64,000 bases of DNA. It comes from Amycolatopsis suaedae. Its GTDB lineage: Bacteria; Actinomycetota; Actinomycetes; Mycobacteriales; Pseudonocardiaceae. Shown piece after piece: positions 40,585-48,704 of this stretch. Below the pieces are notes generated by a model. The model saw only the letters and a program-made list of their open reading frames with translations. It did no database searches and was not told the DNA's origin. Within the stretch, counting starts at the first letter, position 1, and each line of letters begins with the position of its first letter. Location: assembly GCF_004214935.1 (NCBI RefSeq), contig NZ_SFCC01000009.1, forward strand, positions 62,001 to 126,000. Direction: 5' to 3'. The position numbers were made by a program, and so were the translations under genes.

Positions 40585-42033
40585 CTAGCCCGCTGCCGGT
40601 TCGGAACCTGGGTCCACTTGGGAGCGGAGAACGGGAACCAGTGCGTCCAGGGCACTCGACCAGGCACTGGGCGGCGGTGCGGCGAAGCCGATGACCACCC
40701 CGTCACGGTCCGATGTGGACGCGGGATGCCGGAAGAGGCTGAGTGGCTCGATCGTCAGCTGCTCGTGTGCCGCGCGGCGGACGAGTTCGGCGCCGGTCCG
40801 GCCGGGTTGGTCGACAACGACGTGCAGGCCGGCGGCCATCCCGGTCACCCGGGCGGACGGCGCGTACCGGCCGATCACGTCGATCAGTTGCCGCCGCCGG
40901 CGGCGGTACCGTGCGCGCATCGCGCGAATGTGCCGGTCGTATGCCCCTGACTCGACGAAGTCGGTCATCGCCAGCTGGTTGACGAATCCGACGGTCTCCT
41001 CCGCCCACCCCTTCTCCGCGATGGTCGATTCGACGAGGTGGTCGGGGACGACGAGCCAGCCGAGGCGTAGTCCCGGCGCCAGGGATTTGCTCGCGGTTCC
41101 CAGGTAGATCACACGGTCGTGGCCCAGCCCCTGCAACGCGCCCACCGGAGACCGGTCGTAGCGGAACTCGCCGTCGTAGTCATCCTCGATGATCAGCGCG
41201 TCCCGCCGTCGCGCCCAGTCCACGACCGCCGCCCTGCGGTCGGACTGCAGTGCCACGCCCAGGGGGAACTGGTGCGTCGGCGTGAGCAGAACCGCCCCTG
41301 GAGCAGGGTTTGTGTCTAAAATGGACACGGTGGCGCCGTCCGTGTCCACCGGGATCGGGACGGTGTCGAGCCCCGCCTTCGACAACGTCTCACGTTGGGT
41401 CTGCAGGCCGAACTCCTCGATCGCGACCGTCGTGACCCCCGCCTTCGCCAGCATCGCGGCGACGATGCGCAGGCCTTCCGCGGCTCCGCTGCACACGACG
41501 ACGTTGTCGGCCCGCACGCGTAGCCCCCTGGCCCGGGCCAGATACCGGGCGATGGCGCTTCGCAGTTCGCCGCGGCCGTGCGGGTCGATGTACCCGAAGG
41601 CTTCGAACGGCGCCGTGGTGACCGCCCGTTTCACCGCCCGGATCCACGCCTCGCGCGGAAACGAGGACAGGTCGGGCCGCCCGGGCCGCAGGTCGTGCAC
41701 CAGCCGTGGCGGTGCCGCCTGCGACCGCGGCGGTTCCCGTTCGGTTAGTGGCTCCGCCGACCGCCGCGCCACCTCCGTACCGGAACCGTGCAGCCCGATC
41801 AGCCATCCCTCGTTGATCAGTTCCGAGTAGACCCGGACCACGGTGTTGCGGCCCAGTCCGAGATCGGTCGCCAGCACGCGGCTCGACGGCAGCCGCGTCC
41901 CCGGCGCCAGGCGCCCGGTGCGGATCGCCTCCCGGAGGGCTTCCATGAGCCCCGCTCGCACATGTCGCCCGATCGGGCCCAGGTGCAGGTCCAATCCGGA
42001 CTTCCGGAGATCGCGAGCCGGTTGTTCGCTCAT
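40585..42033 (-). CDS. MocR-type GntR regulator fused to aminotransferase
   Basis: The 482-residue protein has an N-terminal GntR winged helix (LREAIRTGRLAPGTRLPSSR, LGLGRNTVVRVYSELINEGW) joined to a fold-type I aminotransferase domain. The PLP-lysine is in YLGTASKSLAPGLRLGWLV and the DDYDGEFRY motif precedes it. MocR regulators use PLP and an amino compound as effectors, classically for vitamin B6 or GABA-type genes. It is divergent from the aminoglycoside phosphotransferase pseudogene only 52 bases away, so its original target may be lost or be itself. Confidence 0.9.
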   Translation of the reverse strand: MSEQPARDLRKSGLDLHLGPIGRHVRAGLMEALREAIRTGRLAPGTRLPSSRVLATDLGLGRNTVVRVYSELINEGWLIGLHGSGTEVARRSAEPLTEREPPRSQAAPPRLVHDLRPGRPDLSSFPREAWIRAVKRAVTTAPFEAFGYIDPHGRGELRSAIARYLARARGLRVRADNVVVCSGAAEGLRIVAAMLAKAGVTTVAIEEFGLQTQRETLSKAGLDTVPIPVDTDGATVSILDTNPAPGAVLLTPTHQFPLGVALQSDRRAAVVDWARRRDALIIEDDYDGEFRYDRSPVGALQGLGHDRVIYLGTASKSLAPGLRLGWLVVPDHLVESTIAEKGWAEETVGFVNQLAMTDFVESGAYDRHIRAMRARYRRRRRQLIDVIGRYAPSARVTGMAAGLHVVVDQPGRTGAELVRRAAHEQLTIEPLSLFRHPASTSDRDGVVIGFAAPPPSAWSSALDALVPVLRSQVDPGSEPAAG

Positions 42034-42085
42034 GCCTGTCAAAGATACGGGGCCGACGGCCACCTGCCCGTGCAAGGATGTTCGG

Positions 42086-42933
42086 ATGTCATCTCGGGCA
42101 CCCGTCGTCGACCCCGCGCGCCTTGCCCGGTGGTGTACCGAGCACCTCGGCAGCCCGCCCGCGGCCGAGCTGTTCCGGTCCGGGCACCTGTCCGCCGTCG
42201 TCGGGCTCCGGCTGGCCGACGGCCGCGAGGTCGTGGTCAAGGTGCGTCCGGGCTCGCCGCGGATCGCGGCGTGCGTCGAGGTTCAGCGCCGCCTGTTCCA
42301 GGCCGGGTACCCGTGCCCGGAGCCGCTCACCGGTGCTGCTCCCTTCGGTGGTGCGGACGTCGCGACCGCGGAAGCCTGCGTCACCGGCGGCGCCACGCTC
42401 CCGGGCGCGGACCAGGCGGCCCCGGCCTTCGCGGCGGCGTTCGCCCGGCTGATCAGGCTGGCGCCCCGGCCCGCCGAGGTGTCCACGCTCGACCCGGTGC
42501 CGTCGTGGGCGGACTGGAACCACGCCGGGGACGGGCTGTGGCCGTGCCCGGAGGACTCGGTCAACCTCAACGCCGTCGCCGGGCCGGACTGGATCGACGA
42601 AGCCGGGCGCCGTGCCTGGGAACGGCGATGCGCTGCTGGTGGTGCATGACTGGGACAGCCTGATCGCCGAGAGTGAAGCCGTTCTGGCCGGGTTCGCGGC
42701 CGCGTTGTACTCGACCGTCAGCGCGGACGAGCTGGCCACCGTCGAGGAGACCGAGCGGTTCCTCGACGCGTACAGCGACGCACGCGGCCGGGAGTTCAGC
42801 GGCAGGCGTCTGGACCCGGGCCTACGACGCCAAGTACCAGTACGTCGTCGGGCAGCCCATCACGTCCTTGCGCGAAGAGGAGGCCCGCGAGCGCCTTCGT
42901 CGTGCCATGATTGACCGATCACGGCGCCGGTGA
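42086..42933 (+). pseudogene. Aminoglycoside phosphotransferase-like gene with frameshifts
   Basis: Three frames in order make up one APH-fold protein. Frame 2 from ATG 42086 gives RSGHLSAVVGLRLADGREVVVKVRP and PSWADWNHAGDGLWPCP. From about 42612 frame 3 gives GNGDALLVVHDWDSLIAESE and ETERFLDAYSDARGREFSG. From about 42815 frame 1 gives VWTRAYDAKYQYVVG and LREEEARERLRRAM. The HGD-like and HDWDS catalytic area is visible but the frame breaks twice, so the gene is inactivated. Substrate cannot be told. Confidence 0.75.
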
Positions 42934-42946
42934 GCGGTTGGGGGAC

Positions 42947-44245
42947 ATGAGCGAGGATCGGTCGTCATTCGTGGCCTGGGCACGGGAGTCGGCGCATGCG
43001 CTGGACGGGGACGAGCTCGCCCTCGGGCCGGCGGATCTCACCCCGCTGGCCCGGATCGTCGGCGAGGCCAGGGTGGTCGGGCTCGGCGAGACCTGGCATC
43101 CCGTGCACGAGTTTCTCTCGCTCAACTTCCGCCTCGCCCGGTTCCTCGTCGAGATGGGCTTCACCGGAGTGCTGCTGGAAGGCAGTCTTGCCACCGCGCG
43201 GCAGCTGGACGGGTATGTCAACGGCACCATCCCGGACCGGTCGGCGCTGGTGCTGTCGAGCCTGTGGGACAACGACGAGACCATGGACTTCCTGGACTGG
43301 CTCCGCGGCCACAACGCGAGCCTTCCGCCCGAGCGGCGGGTACACGTCTTCGGGCTCGACAGCAATGTTCTGATCATGGAGAACACCCGGGCTCCGGGCA
43401 CGACGGTCGAGGACGTGATCGCCTACGTCGAGCAGGTCGACCCGGGCTGGGCGCCGACCGTTCTCGACGTCGCGCGCCGGGTTTTCGCCGGGTTCTCCGC
43501 CGCAACGGCCTCCGTCGAGGACCGGCGGCGCGCGAACTTCGCCTACTTCGGCACGCTCGCCGCCGACCTGCGGAACCAGCTCCGCGAGGCTCTCGCCGTG
43601 GCGGTCGCCCGGCTCGGGAACAACCGTGACGAGTACCGCGGGCGCGGGTCAGCCGAGGACTTCGAGTGGGCGCTGCACCGGCTCGTCGTGCTCCAGCAGG
43701 CCCAGCGGATGTACGAAGCCCACCTGGGCTCGGTCGCGGACGGGCTCGCCGTCCGGGTGCACGCCATGGCCGACAACGCGCGATGGGCAATCGATCGTCT
43801 CGGTGCCGGTGCGAGGACCGTCGTTCTCGCGACCAGCGTGCACCTCGCCAGGGCGCCCTGGGCCTACTCCGGCTCGGAGACGGAGATTCCGTCGGTCGGC
43901 ATGCGGCTGGCCGCCTGGTACGGCACCGGTTATGTCGCGCTGAGCACCGCATTCGGCGGCGGCACCTTCGAGCCACCGAACCCGGTGACCGGGACGACGG
44001 ACATCCCGGCCGGCGCGCCGGACAGCATCGACCGGGCACTCGCCGAGGCCGGCGGCAGTGCGTTCCGGCTGCTGGATCTGTGCGGCAGGACGGCGGTCGC
44101 GCCGCCCGCCGGGTGGCTGGCGGAGCCACGCCCGTTGCAGCCGATGCAGAACGTCGCGTCTCCGCCCCGGTACGCCTTTCCGGGAGCCTTCGACGCCCTC
44201 GTCTACGCCGACCAGGTGCACTCGGCTCGGCAGCGTTCACTCTGA
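42947..44245 (+). CDS. Erythromycin esterase-family protein
   Basis: The 432-residue protein has the conserved features of the Ere/YbfO family: GEARVVGLGETWHPVHEFLS near residue 45, GFTGVLLEGSLATARQLDGYV, HVFGLDSN and LATSVHLARAPWAYSG. Ere enzymes open the macrolactone ring of erythromycin with a catalytic His. Actinomycete members occur widely and many have other or unknown substrates, so resistance is possible but not proven. ATG 42947 follows a GGGGGA. A strong hairpin begins 24 bases after the stop. It neighbours the broken phosphotransferase gene. Confidence 0.82.
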   Translation: MSEDRSSFVAWARESAHALDGDELALGPADLTPLARIVGEARVVGLGETWHPVHEFLSLNFRLARFLVEMGFTGVLLEGSLATARQLDGYVNGTIPDRSALVLSSLWDNDETMDFLDWLRGHNASLPPERRVHVFGLDSNVLIMENTRAPGTTVEDVIAYVEQVDPGWAPTVLDVARRVFAGFSAATASVEDRRRANFAYFGTLAADLRNQLREALAVAVARLGNNRDEYRGRGSAEDFEWALHRLVVLQQAQRMYEAHLGSVADGLAVRVHAMADNARWAIDRLGAGARTVVLATSVHLARAPWAYSGSETEIPSVGMRLAAWYGTGYVALSTAFGGGTFEPPNPVTGTTDIPAGAPDSIDRALAEAGGSAFRLLDLCGRTAVAPPAGWLAEPRPLQPMQNVASPPRYAFPGAFDALVYADQVHSARQRSL

Positions 44246-44268
44246 CATCAGCCGAACGTGCGGCCTGA

Positions 44269-44292
44269 TGCCGTGAAGGGTCCCTCACGGCA
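44269..44292 (+). terminator. Hairpin terminator after esterase gene; left boundary of repeat B
   Basis: TGCCGTGA and TCACGGCA flank AGGGTCCC to give a stem of at least eight perfect pairs plus an inner GGG/CCC. It lies 24 bases after the esterase stop and has no T-run, as is common for actinomycete terminators. The same hairpin recurs at 44561-44585. Confidence 0.6.
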
Positions 44293-44560
44293 CCAGGCGC
44301 CAGGGCCCCGGCAAAGTCGGGTGGTCTGGAGCGCGTCATTCGCGTTCCGGAAGGCGAGACTCGCGGTCCGGCCCGGCAGGGCCGCGCGAGCGACCCGTTC
44401 GGCGAGGTGAGGACAGGGCTGGTCTCGCGATCCGGAACCAGCGTGCCGGACAGTGGGACCAGGCAGGCGGGAACGTACAACTCGCGCGTCAGAACCTACG
44501 ACTCGCGCCCCAGAACGTACGACTCGCGCGAACGGGCCGCTCACGCGGGCGACCGGACTG
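44293..44560 (-). repeat. Dispersed intergenic repeat, copy B
   Basis: Contains multiple ACTCGCG units separated by short AGAACGTACG-like spacers and the inverted family core at 44422-44459 (GTCTCGCGATCCGGAACCAG and on to AGTGGGA). It is inverted relative to copies A and C. It is bracketed by near-identical hairpins, so the full unit is 44269-44585. Frames through it that appear to encode Arg-rich proteins are not genes. Confidence 0.7.
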
Positions 44561-44585
44561 TGCCGTGAGGGCCCCCTTCACGGCA
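44561..44585 (+). terminator. Hairpin at right boundary of repeat B
   Basis: TGCCGTGA...TCACGGCA with inner GGG/CCC, the near-exact reverse complement of the hairpin at 44269-44292. It may act as a terminator in either direction or as the end of a repeat unit. Confidence 0.55.
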
Positions 44586-44668
44586 AACGCCGGCACGCCG
44601 CCCGCCTCGGTAGTAACCTGTAAACTGGTCTAATACGGTTACTGCTCACCGAGTGAGAGGAGCCCGCC

Positions 44669-45589
44669 GTGAAGCACGTGGCCAAGACGAGGCACCGGGA
44701 CCGGCAGGTCGGCGGCCTGCGCGTCCGCTACCGCGAGGCGGGGGCGGCCTCGCCGACCGCGGTCGTGTTGCTGCACGGGGCCCCGAGTTCGTCCTACTCG
44801 TTCCGCGAGGTGCTGCCGGTCCTGGGTGAGCACGCCTACGTCGTCGCCCCCGACATCCCGGGCTTCGGGTTCTCGGACTCGCCACCGCCGGACGAGTACG
44901 AGTACACCTACGAGGGCCTGTCCCACGTGATCGAGGCGCTGCTCGACGACCTCGGCGTGGAGCGGTACGTGTTGTTCGTGACGGACTACGGCACACCGGT
45001 GGGCTACTTCCTGGCCACCCGGCACCCGGACCGGGTGCTGGGCCTGGTGGTGCAGAACGGCAACGCGCACGAGGCCGGCCTTGGCGAGGTGTGGGACACG
45101 GCCCGCCGGTACTGGGCCGACCCGACCGAGGAGAACCGGGCCGCCCTGCCGGACTGGCTGACCTTCGACGGCACCAGGGACACCTATCTCGGCGGCCTGC
45201 CCGCCGACGTCGCGGAGCTGCACCCGCCGGAGTCCTGGTACCTGGACTGGGAGCGGCTGTCGCGGCCGGGCAACGCCGAGGTGTACTTCCAGTTCTTCTA
45301 CGACTATCGCAACCATGTGGCCCGCTTCGGCGAAATCGCCGAATACCACGCCAGGTACCAGCCGCCGTGTCTGCTGCTGTGGGGCCGTCACGACCCGGCC
45401 TTCGACATCGCCGAAGTGCTTGCCTACCACCGGGCCCTGACCACGTTCCAGGCGCACATCTTCGACGCCGGGCACTTCCTGCTGGAGACCCACGCCGCCG
45501 AGGTCGCCGAGCTGCTGGTGACGTTCACCCGGGACGTCTTCGATCGCACCCCGGAAATTCCATTGATACCGACCGGATATCACGAGTAG
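44669..45589 (+). CDS. Alpha/beta hydrolase, haloalkane dehalogenase/epoxide hydrolase type
   Basis: The 306-residue protein has oxyanion motif LLHGAPSSSYSFRE, DIPGFGFSDSP, and a nucleophile elbow VTDYGTPVG in which Asp replaces the Ser of esterases. An Asp nucleophile is the mark of haloalkane dehalogenases and epoxide hydrolases. A later acidic residue in LLLWGRHDPAF and the final His in DAGHFLLETH complete the triad. The GTG start follows GAGAGGAG. The leader DNA has CTGTAAACTGGTCTAATACGG, a plausible -10 and repressor-site region. Substrate unknown. Confidence 0.85.
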   Translation: MKHVAKTRHRDRQVGGLRVRYREAGAASPTAVVLLHGAPSSSYSFREVLPVLGEHAYVVAPDIPGFGFSDSPPPDEYEYTYEGLSHVIEALLDDLGVERYVLFVTDYGTPVGYFLATRHPDRVLGLVVQNGNAHEAGLGEVWDTARRYWADPTEENRAALPDWLTFDGTRDTYLGGLPADVAELHPPESWYLDWERLSRPGNAEVYFQFFYDYRNHVARFGEIAEYHARYQPPCLLLWGRHDPAFDIAEVLAYHRALTTFQAHIFDAGHFLLETHAAEVAELLVTFTRDVFDRTPEIPLIPTGYHE

Positions 45590-45713
45590 TGGCCGTCGGG
45601 CAACCGGCAGGTGTCGTCGGCGAGAACCTCGGATCGATACCGGACGGGCTTCAGGTGCGCGCCTGCCGGTTACCTTGCAACCACATTGCGGCCGTTGGGG
45701 AACAGACAGGCTG

Positions 45714-46595
45714 ATGCCGTACATCTTTGCCATGTTCCGTTTCGCGGCAATGTCCCTGTGTGTCGTCATGCTGGTGGGCTGTTCCTCGCCGCCTCAGCCC
45801 GTGCCGACGACTCCGGCGCCACCCCCTCCGCCCGTGGCGAACGCTCAGCAGCTGGTGCGTGACGTCATGCGGGTGATGGCCGAGCGCAAGCACTACGAGT
45901 TCGTGATGCGGGCGAGCAGCGCGACCTACCAGGCACCCGCCGAGGGCAACGTCACGCTCAACTCCGTATCCCCGGAGCACACGACGGTCATCGAAGGCGT
46001 CACTCTCGCCATGAGAGTGCGGAGCAGTCTCACCGAGCACGGGGAGGCACAGGACTTCTTCTACGTCTCCGCCGACTCGAACGTGTTCGCCAAGCTCCCC
46101 CCGGGTACGCCCGGTTCGACCGCGGAGTGGATGAAGATCCCGCGCGTCGATTCGGTCGACGAGATCGGGAACGTCTACGGGGCGATCATGGGCCTGCACG
46201 ACGTCACAGCCCAGATGGTGGTACCGACCCATTACCTGCTGCCGATGCTGGAGGCCGGCGGCACGGTCACCGCCACCCAGGAGGTTCCCTTCCTCGGCCA
46301 GCGAGCGATGCACCACATGCTCGATCTCGACCTGGCGAAGGCAGCCGGGCAACTGTCCAACGCGTACCTGCGCGGGGAGGCCCGCCGCCGGTACCAGGCG
46401 GACCCGGGGGCCGCCTGGTCGACACCCAAGGTGGAACTCGTGGTGTCACCGGGCAACGAACTCCTCCGGCTGACACTGCGAGCGGCAATGGACAAGAAGA
46501 GTGAGTTCCCCATGGAGATCACCTTCAGCAAGTGGGGCGAGCCCAAGGTGATCACGCCACCGGCCCGAGCCCCGGAGTTCCCGGCCGGTCGCTGA
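45714..46595 (+). CDS. LppX/LprG-like lipoprotein
   Basis: A 293-residue lipoprotein with lipobox VMLVGCSS (lipid Cys23) and a Pro-rich linker. The mature domain starts ANAQQLVRDVMRVMAERKHY, which resembles the LppX_LprAFG family of lipid-binding envelope proteins in form: a helix followed by a twisted beta sheet. Typical late segments include LMLD-like HMLDLDLAKAAGQL and TPKVELVVSPGNELLRL. The fold call is tentative. Its stop overlaps the start of the next membrane protein gene by one base, so they form an operon. Confidence 0.65.
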   Translation: MPYIFAMFRFAAMSLCVVMLVGCSSPPQPVPTTPAPPPPPVANAQQLVRDVMRVMAERKHYEFVMRASSATYQAPAEGNVTLNSVSPEHTTVIEGVTLAMRVRSSLTEHGEAQDFFYVSADSNVFAKLPPGTPGSTAEWMKIPRVDSVDEIGNVYGAIMGLHDVTAQMVVPTHYLLPMLEAGGTVTATQEVPFLGQRAMHHMLDLDLAKAAGQLSNAYLRGEARRRYQADPGAAWSTPKVELVVSPGNELLRLTLRAAMDKKSEFPMEITFSKWGEPKVITPPARAPEFPAGR

Positions 46596-47131
46596 TGCCG
46601 ACTTCTCGCTCGGATCTGGTCCCGCGCTGGGCGGTGATCGCGGCGTGGGCCGTTCCGGTGGCGGCGTTGCCGTCGGCCGGCTGGCGCTTCGTCACCGCGG
46701 TCAGCGCGATGGCAGGCGACGGTAATCCGTGTATCCCGGGCGAGCACACGGTGTGGGAGGCGCTCTACCCGCCGGCGTTGTCGGTGCTGCAGCTGGGTGC
46801 GGCGCTGTTGACCGTGGGACTGGTCCGCCCGTGGGGCGAGGTGTTCCCGCGGTGGCTGCCCTGGCTGGGTGGCCGTCGCGTCCCGGTGACGTTCGCGGCC
46901 GGCGTGGCCGTGGCGGGCGCGATCTACCTCGCCGTGTCGCTGCTGGTGCCGCTGCTCGACCCCGGGCCCGCCTTGCCGGTTCCGGCAGGCTGCGAGATTC
47001 CCGGCTGGGACGGGGCGCTGCGGTTCTACCTGCCGTTGTACCTGTGGCCGCCACTGTTGCTCGCGGTCACGGCCCACTACGTATACCGCCGCCGGGCCGG
47101 TGGCGTCCGGCACAGCCGAAGCCGCCGATGA
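46595..47131 (+). CDS. Integral membrane protein, family of three (member 1)
   Basis: The 178-residue protein has about four helices. A segment RPWGEVFPRWLPWLGGRRVP closely resembles segments of the proteins at 47182-48201 and 50363-51316, so the three are paralogues. I recognise this W-G-x-x-x-PRW-x-P-x-L-G-x-R-x-VP motif from many small actinomycete membrane proteins without known function. It lies in an operon after the lipoprotein. Confidence 0.75.
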   Translation: MPTSRSDLVPRWAVIAAWAVPVAALPSAGWRFVTAVSAMAGDGNPCIPGEHTVWEALYPPALSVLQLGAALLTVGLVRPWGEVFPRWLPWLGGRRVPVTFAAGVAVAGAIYLAVSLLVPLLDPGPALPVPAGCEIPGWDGALRFYLPLYLWPPLLLAVTAHYVYRRRAGGVRHSRSRR

Positions 47132-47181
47132 GTGCCGATCGGCATATGGGCGGCCGCGGTGGCGGGCGGCAGGGTGCGGGC

Positions 47182-48201
47182 ATGGTTACTCGTTGGATCG
47201 GCCCCGCGGCGGCCGGGTGGTCGGCGTTGTACGTGGTGCTGGGTATGTTGTGGACGTTGGGTGTGCCGGGCTTTCCGTTCGGCGAGGGGGACCCGACGGG
47301 ACCCGGGCGCACGTCGGTGCTGTCCGGGCTGACGCTGGAGGCCGGGCCGCCCGCTGTCGCGGCCGTCGGGCTGGGTGGCCTCGTCCTCGCCCTGGTGCGG
47401 CGTGGCCGGCTGGTTGCCGCGTTGTGCTGGGTTTACGCCGTGGCGCTGGCGGTGGTGATCCCGGAGGGGCGGGTGCTGGTCTGGGTGGCCTATCTGCCGG
47501 TGTTTCTGGTGGGTGCGCCGTTCGGCTACCCGCCGGTGAGTTTCACCGAGACGGTGCTGACCTGGCTCAACCTCAACCAGGTGCTGCTGATCGCCGGGGG
47601 TCTGCTGTTCGCGGGCCTGGCGTTGCGTACGCAGCGGGCGGCGCGGGACGCGTGTGTCCGGTGTGGACGTCCGGCGCGGGCGTGGACGGAGCAGGCCGCG
47701 CGGTGGGGTCGCTGGGCGGCGTGGGTGGCGTTCGCCGTGCCGCTGGCCTACGCGGTCGTCCGGTGGGCCTGGGTGTTCCACATCCCGCTGGCCTACACCG
47801 AGGAGGGGGTGCGCGAGTTGCATGCCAACGGGCTGGCGACCGCGGGTGCCGGGCTGGCGACGTTCGCGCTCGTCGGCGGGGTGCTGACCCTGGGATTGGC
47901 CCGGTCGTGGAGTGAGCGGCTGGGGCGGTGGCGGATTCCGCGGTGGTTGCCGCTGGGGCTGGCCGGGACGGTGACGGCGTTGCTGCTGTCGTTGTCGTCC
48001 TCGCTGGTGCGCGGCTGGGTCGGGGGCAGCCTGCGGTTCGACGTCGGTGACATCCTCACCTGGGTTCCGTTGTGGGCGCTCGCCCTGGGCGCAGCGACCC
48101 TCGGGTTCTACTACCGGACCCGCGGTGCCTGCGGCCGCTGTGGCTCGCCCGGCGACGGTGCGGAATCCGGACGGAGGCACGGAGTATGCGAGAGCCGTTG
48201 A
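47182..48201 (+). CDS. Integral membrane protein, family of three (member 2)
   Basis: The 339-residue protein has about eight helices. It contains two CxxC pairs on the likely cytosolic side: CVRCGRPA in the middle loop and CGRCGSPG near the C-terminus, which could bind zinc or iron. The RSWSERLGRWRIPRWLPLGL segment is the family motif. The ATG at 47182 lacks a strong ribosome site. Its 3' end overlaps the GNAT gene start by 16 bases, so the genes are coupled. Function unknown. Confidence 0.7.
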   Translation: MVTRWIGPAAAGWSALYVVLGMLWTLGVPGFPFGEGDPTGPGRTSVLSGLTLEAGPPAVAAVGLGGLVLALVRRGRLVAALCWVYAVALAVVIPEGRVLVWVAYLPVFLVGAPFGYPPVSFTETVLTWLNLNQVLLIAGGLLFAGLALRTQRAARDACVRCGRPARAWTEQAARWGRWAAWVAFAVPLAYAVVRWAWVFHIPLAYTEEGVRELHANGLATAGAGLATFALVGGVLTLGLARSWSERLGRWRIPRWLPLGLAGTVTALLLSLSSSLVRGWVGGSLRFDVGDILTWVPLWALALGAATLGFYYRTRGACGRCGSPGDGAESGRRHGVCESR

Positions 48202-48704
48202 CCGGGGCGGTCGTGCTGCTGCGAGCACCCCGTCGAGAAGATGTCGCCGAGCTGGCGCGGATCCGTGCGGAGCCGACGGTGTACCGGAGGTGGCGGGGCG
48301 GCGACGACCTGGTGGCCGCGGTGACCGCCGACCTGGCCGACACGGACGTGGAGACGTTCGTCATCGAGCACGCCGGCAGGATTGCCGGCGCTGTCCAGTG
48401 GGGAGCCGAGCCGGATCCGGACTACCGGCATGCCAACCTGGACATCTACCTGGATCCCGCCGTGCACGGTGCCGGGCTGGGTACGGACGCGGTCCGTACC
48501 CTTGCCCGGTACCTGATCGCCGAACACGGCTTCCATCGGCTGGTGATCGACCCGGCAGCCGACAACGCGGCGGCCATCCGCTGCTACCGCAAGGCAGGCT
48601 TCCGCCCGGTCGGCGTCATGCGACAGTACGAGCGCGACGCGGACGGGGTGTGGCGGGACGGCCTGCTCATGGACCTGCTCGGCGACGAGCTCATCGAGCG
48701 ATGA
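48186..48704 (+). CDS. GNAT acetyltransferase, AAC(6')-like
   Basis: The 172-residue product has the GNAT order: GAVVLLRAPRREDVAELARI, DADL-like HANLDIYLDPAVHGAGLGTD (acetyl-CoA pyrophosphate loop), NAAAIRCYRKAGFRPVGVM and a final MDLL. The overall pattern, with an early RRWRGGDD and the YERDADGVWRDGLLMD end, matches aminoglycoside 6'-acetyltransferases and their relatives. Whether it acts on antibiotics is unknown. ATG 48186 has a GGAG upstream inside the previous gene. It overlaps the tannase-like gene by four bases. Confidence 0.82.
   Translation: MREPLTGAVVLLRAPRREDVAELARIRAEPTVYRRWRGGDDLVAAVTADLADTDVETFVIEHAGRIAGAVQWGAEPDPDYRHANLDIYLDPAVHGAGLGTDAVRTLARYLIAEHGFHRLVIDPAADNAAAIRCYRKAGFRPVGVMRQYERDADGVWRDGLLMDLLGDELIER

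Noticed and set aside
43374..44480. Arg-rich minus-strand open frame spanning the esterase gene end and repeat B
   Set aside because: It runs antisense through a well-supported gene and then through a dispersed repeat; its similarity to a frame in repeat A is due to shared DNA repeat, not protein conservation.
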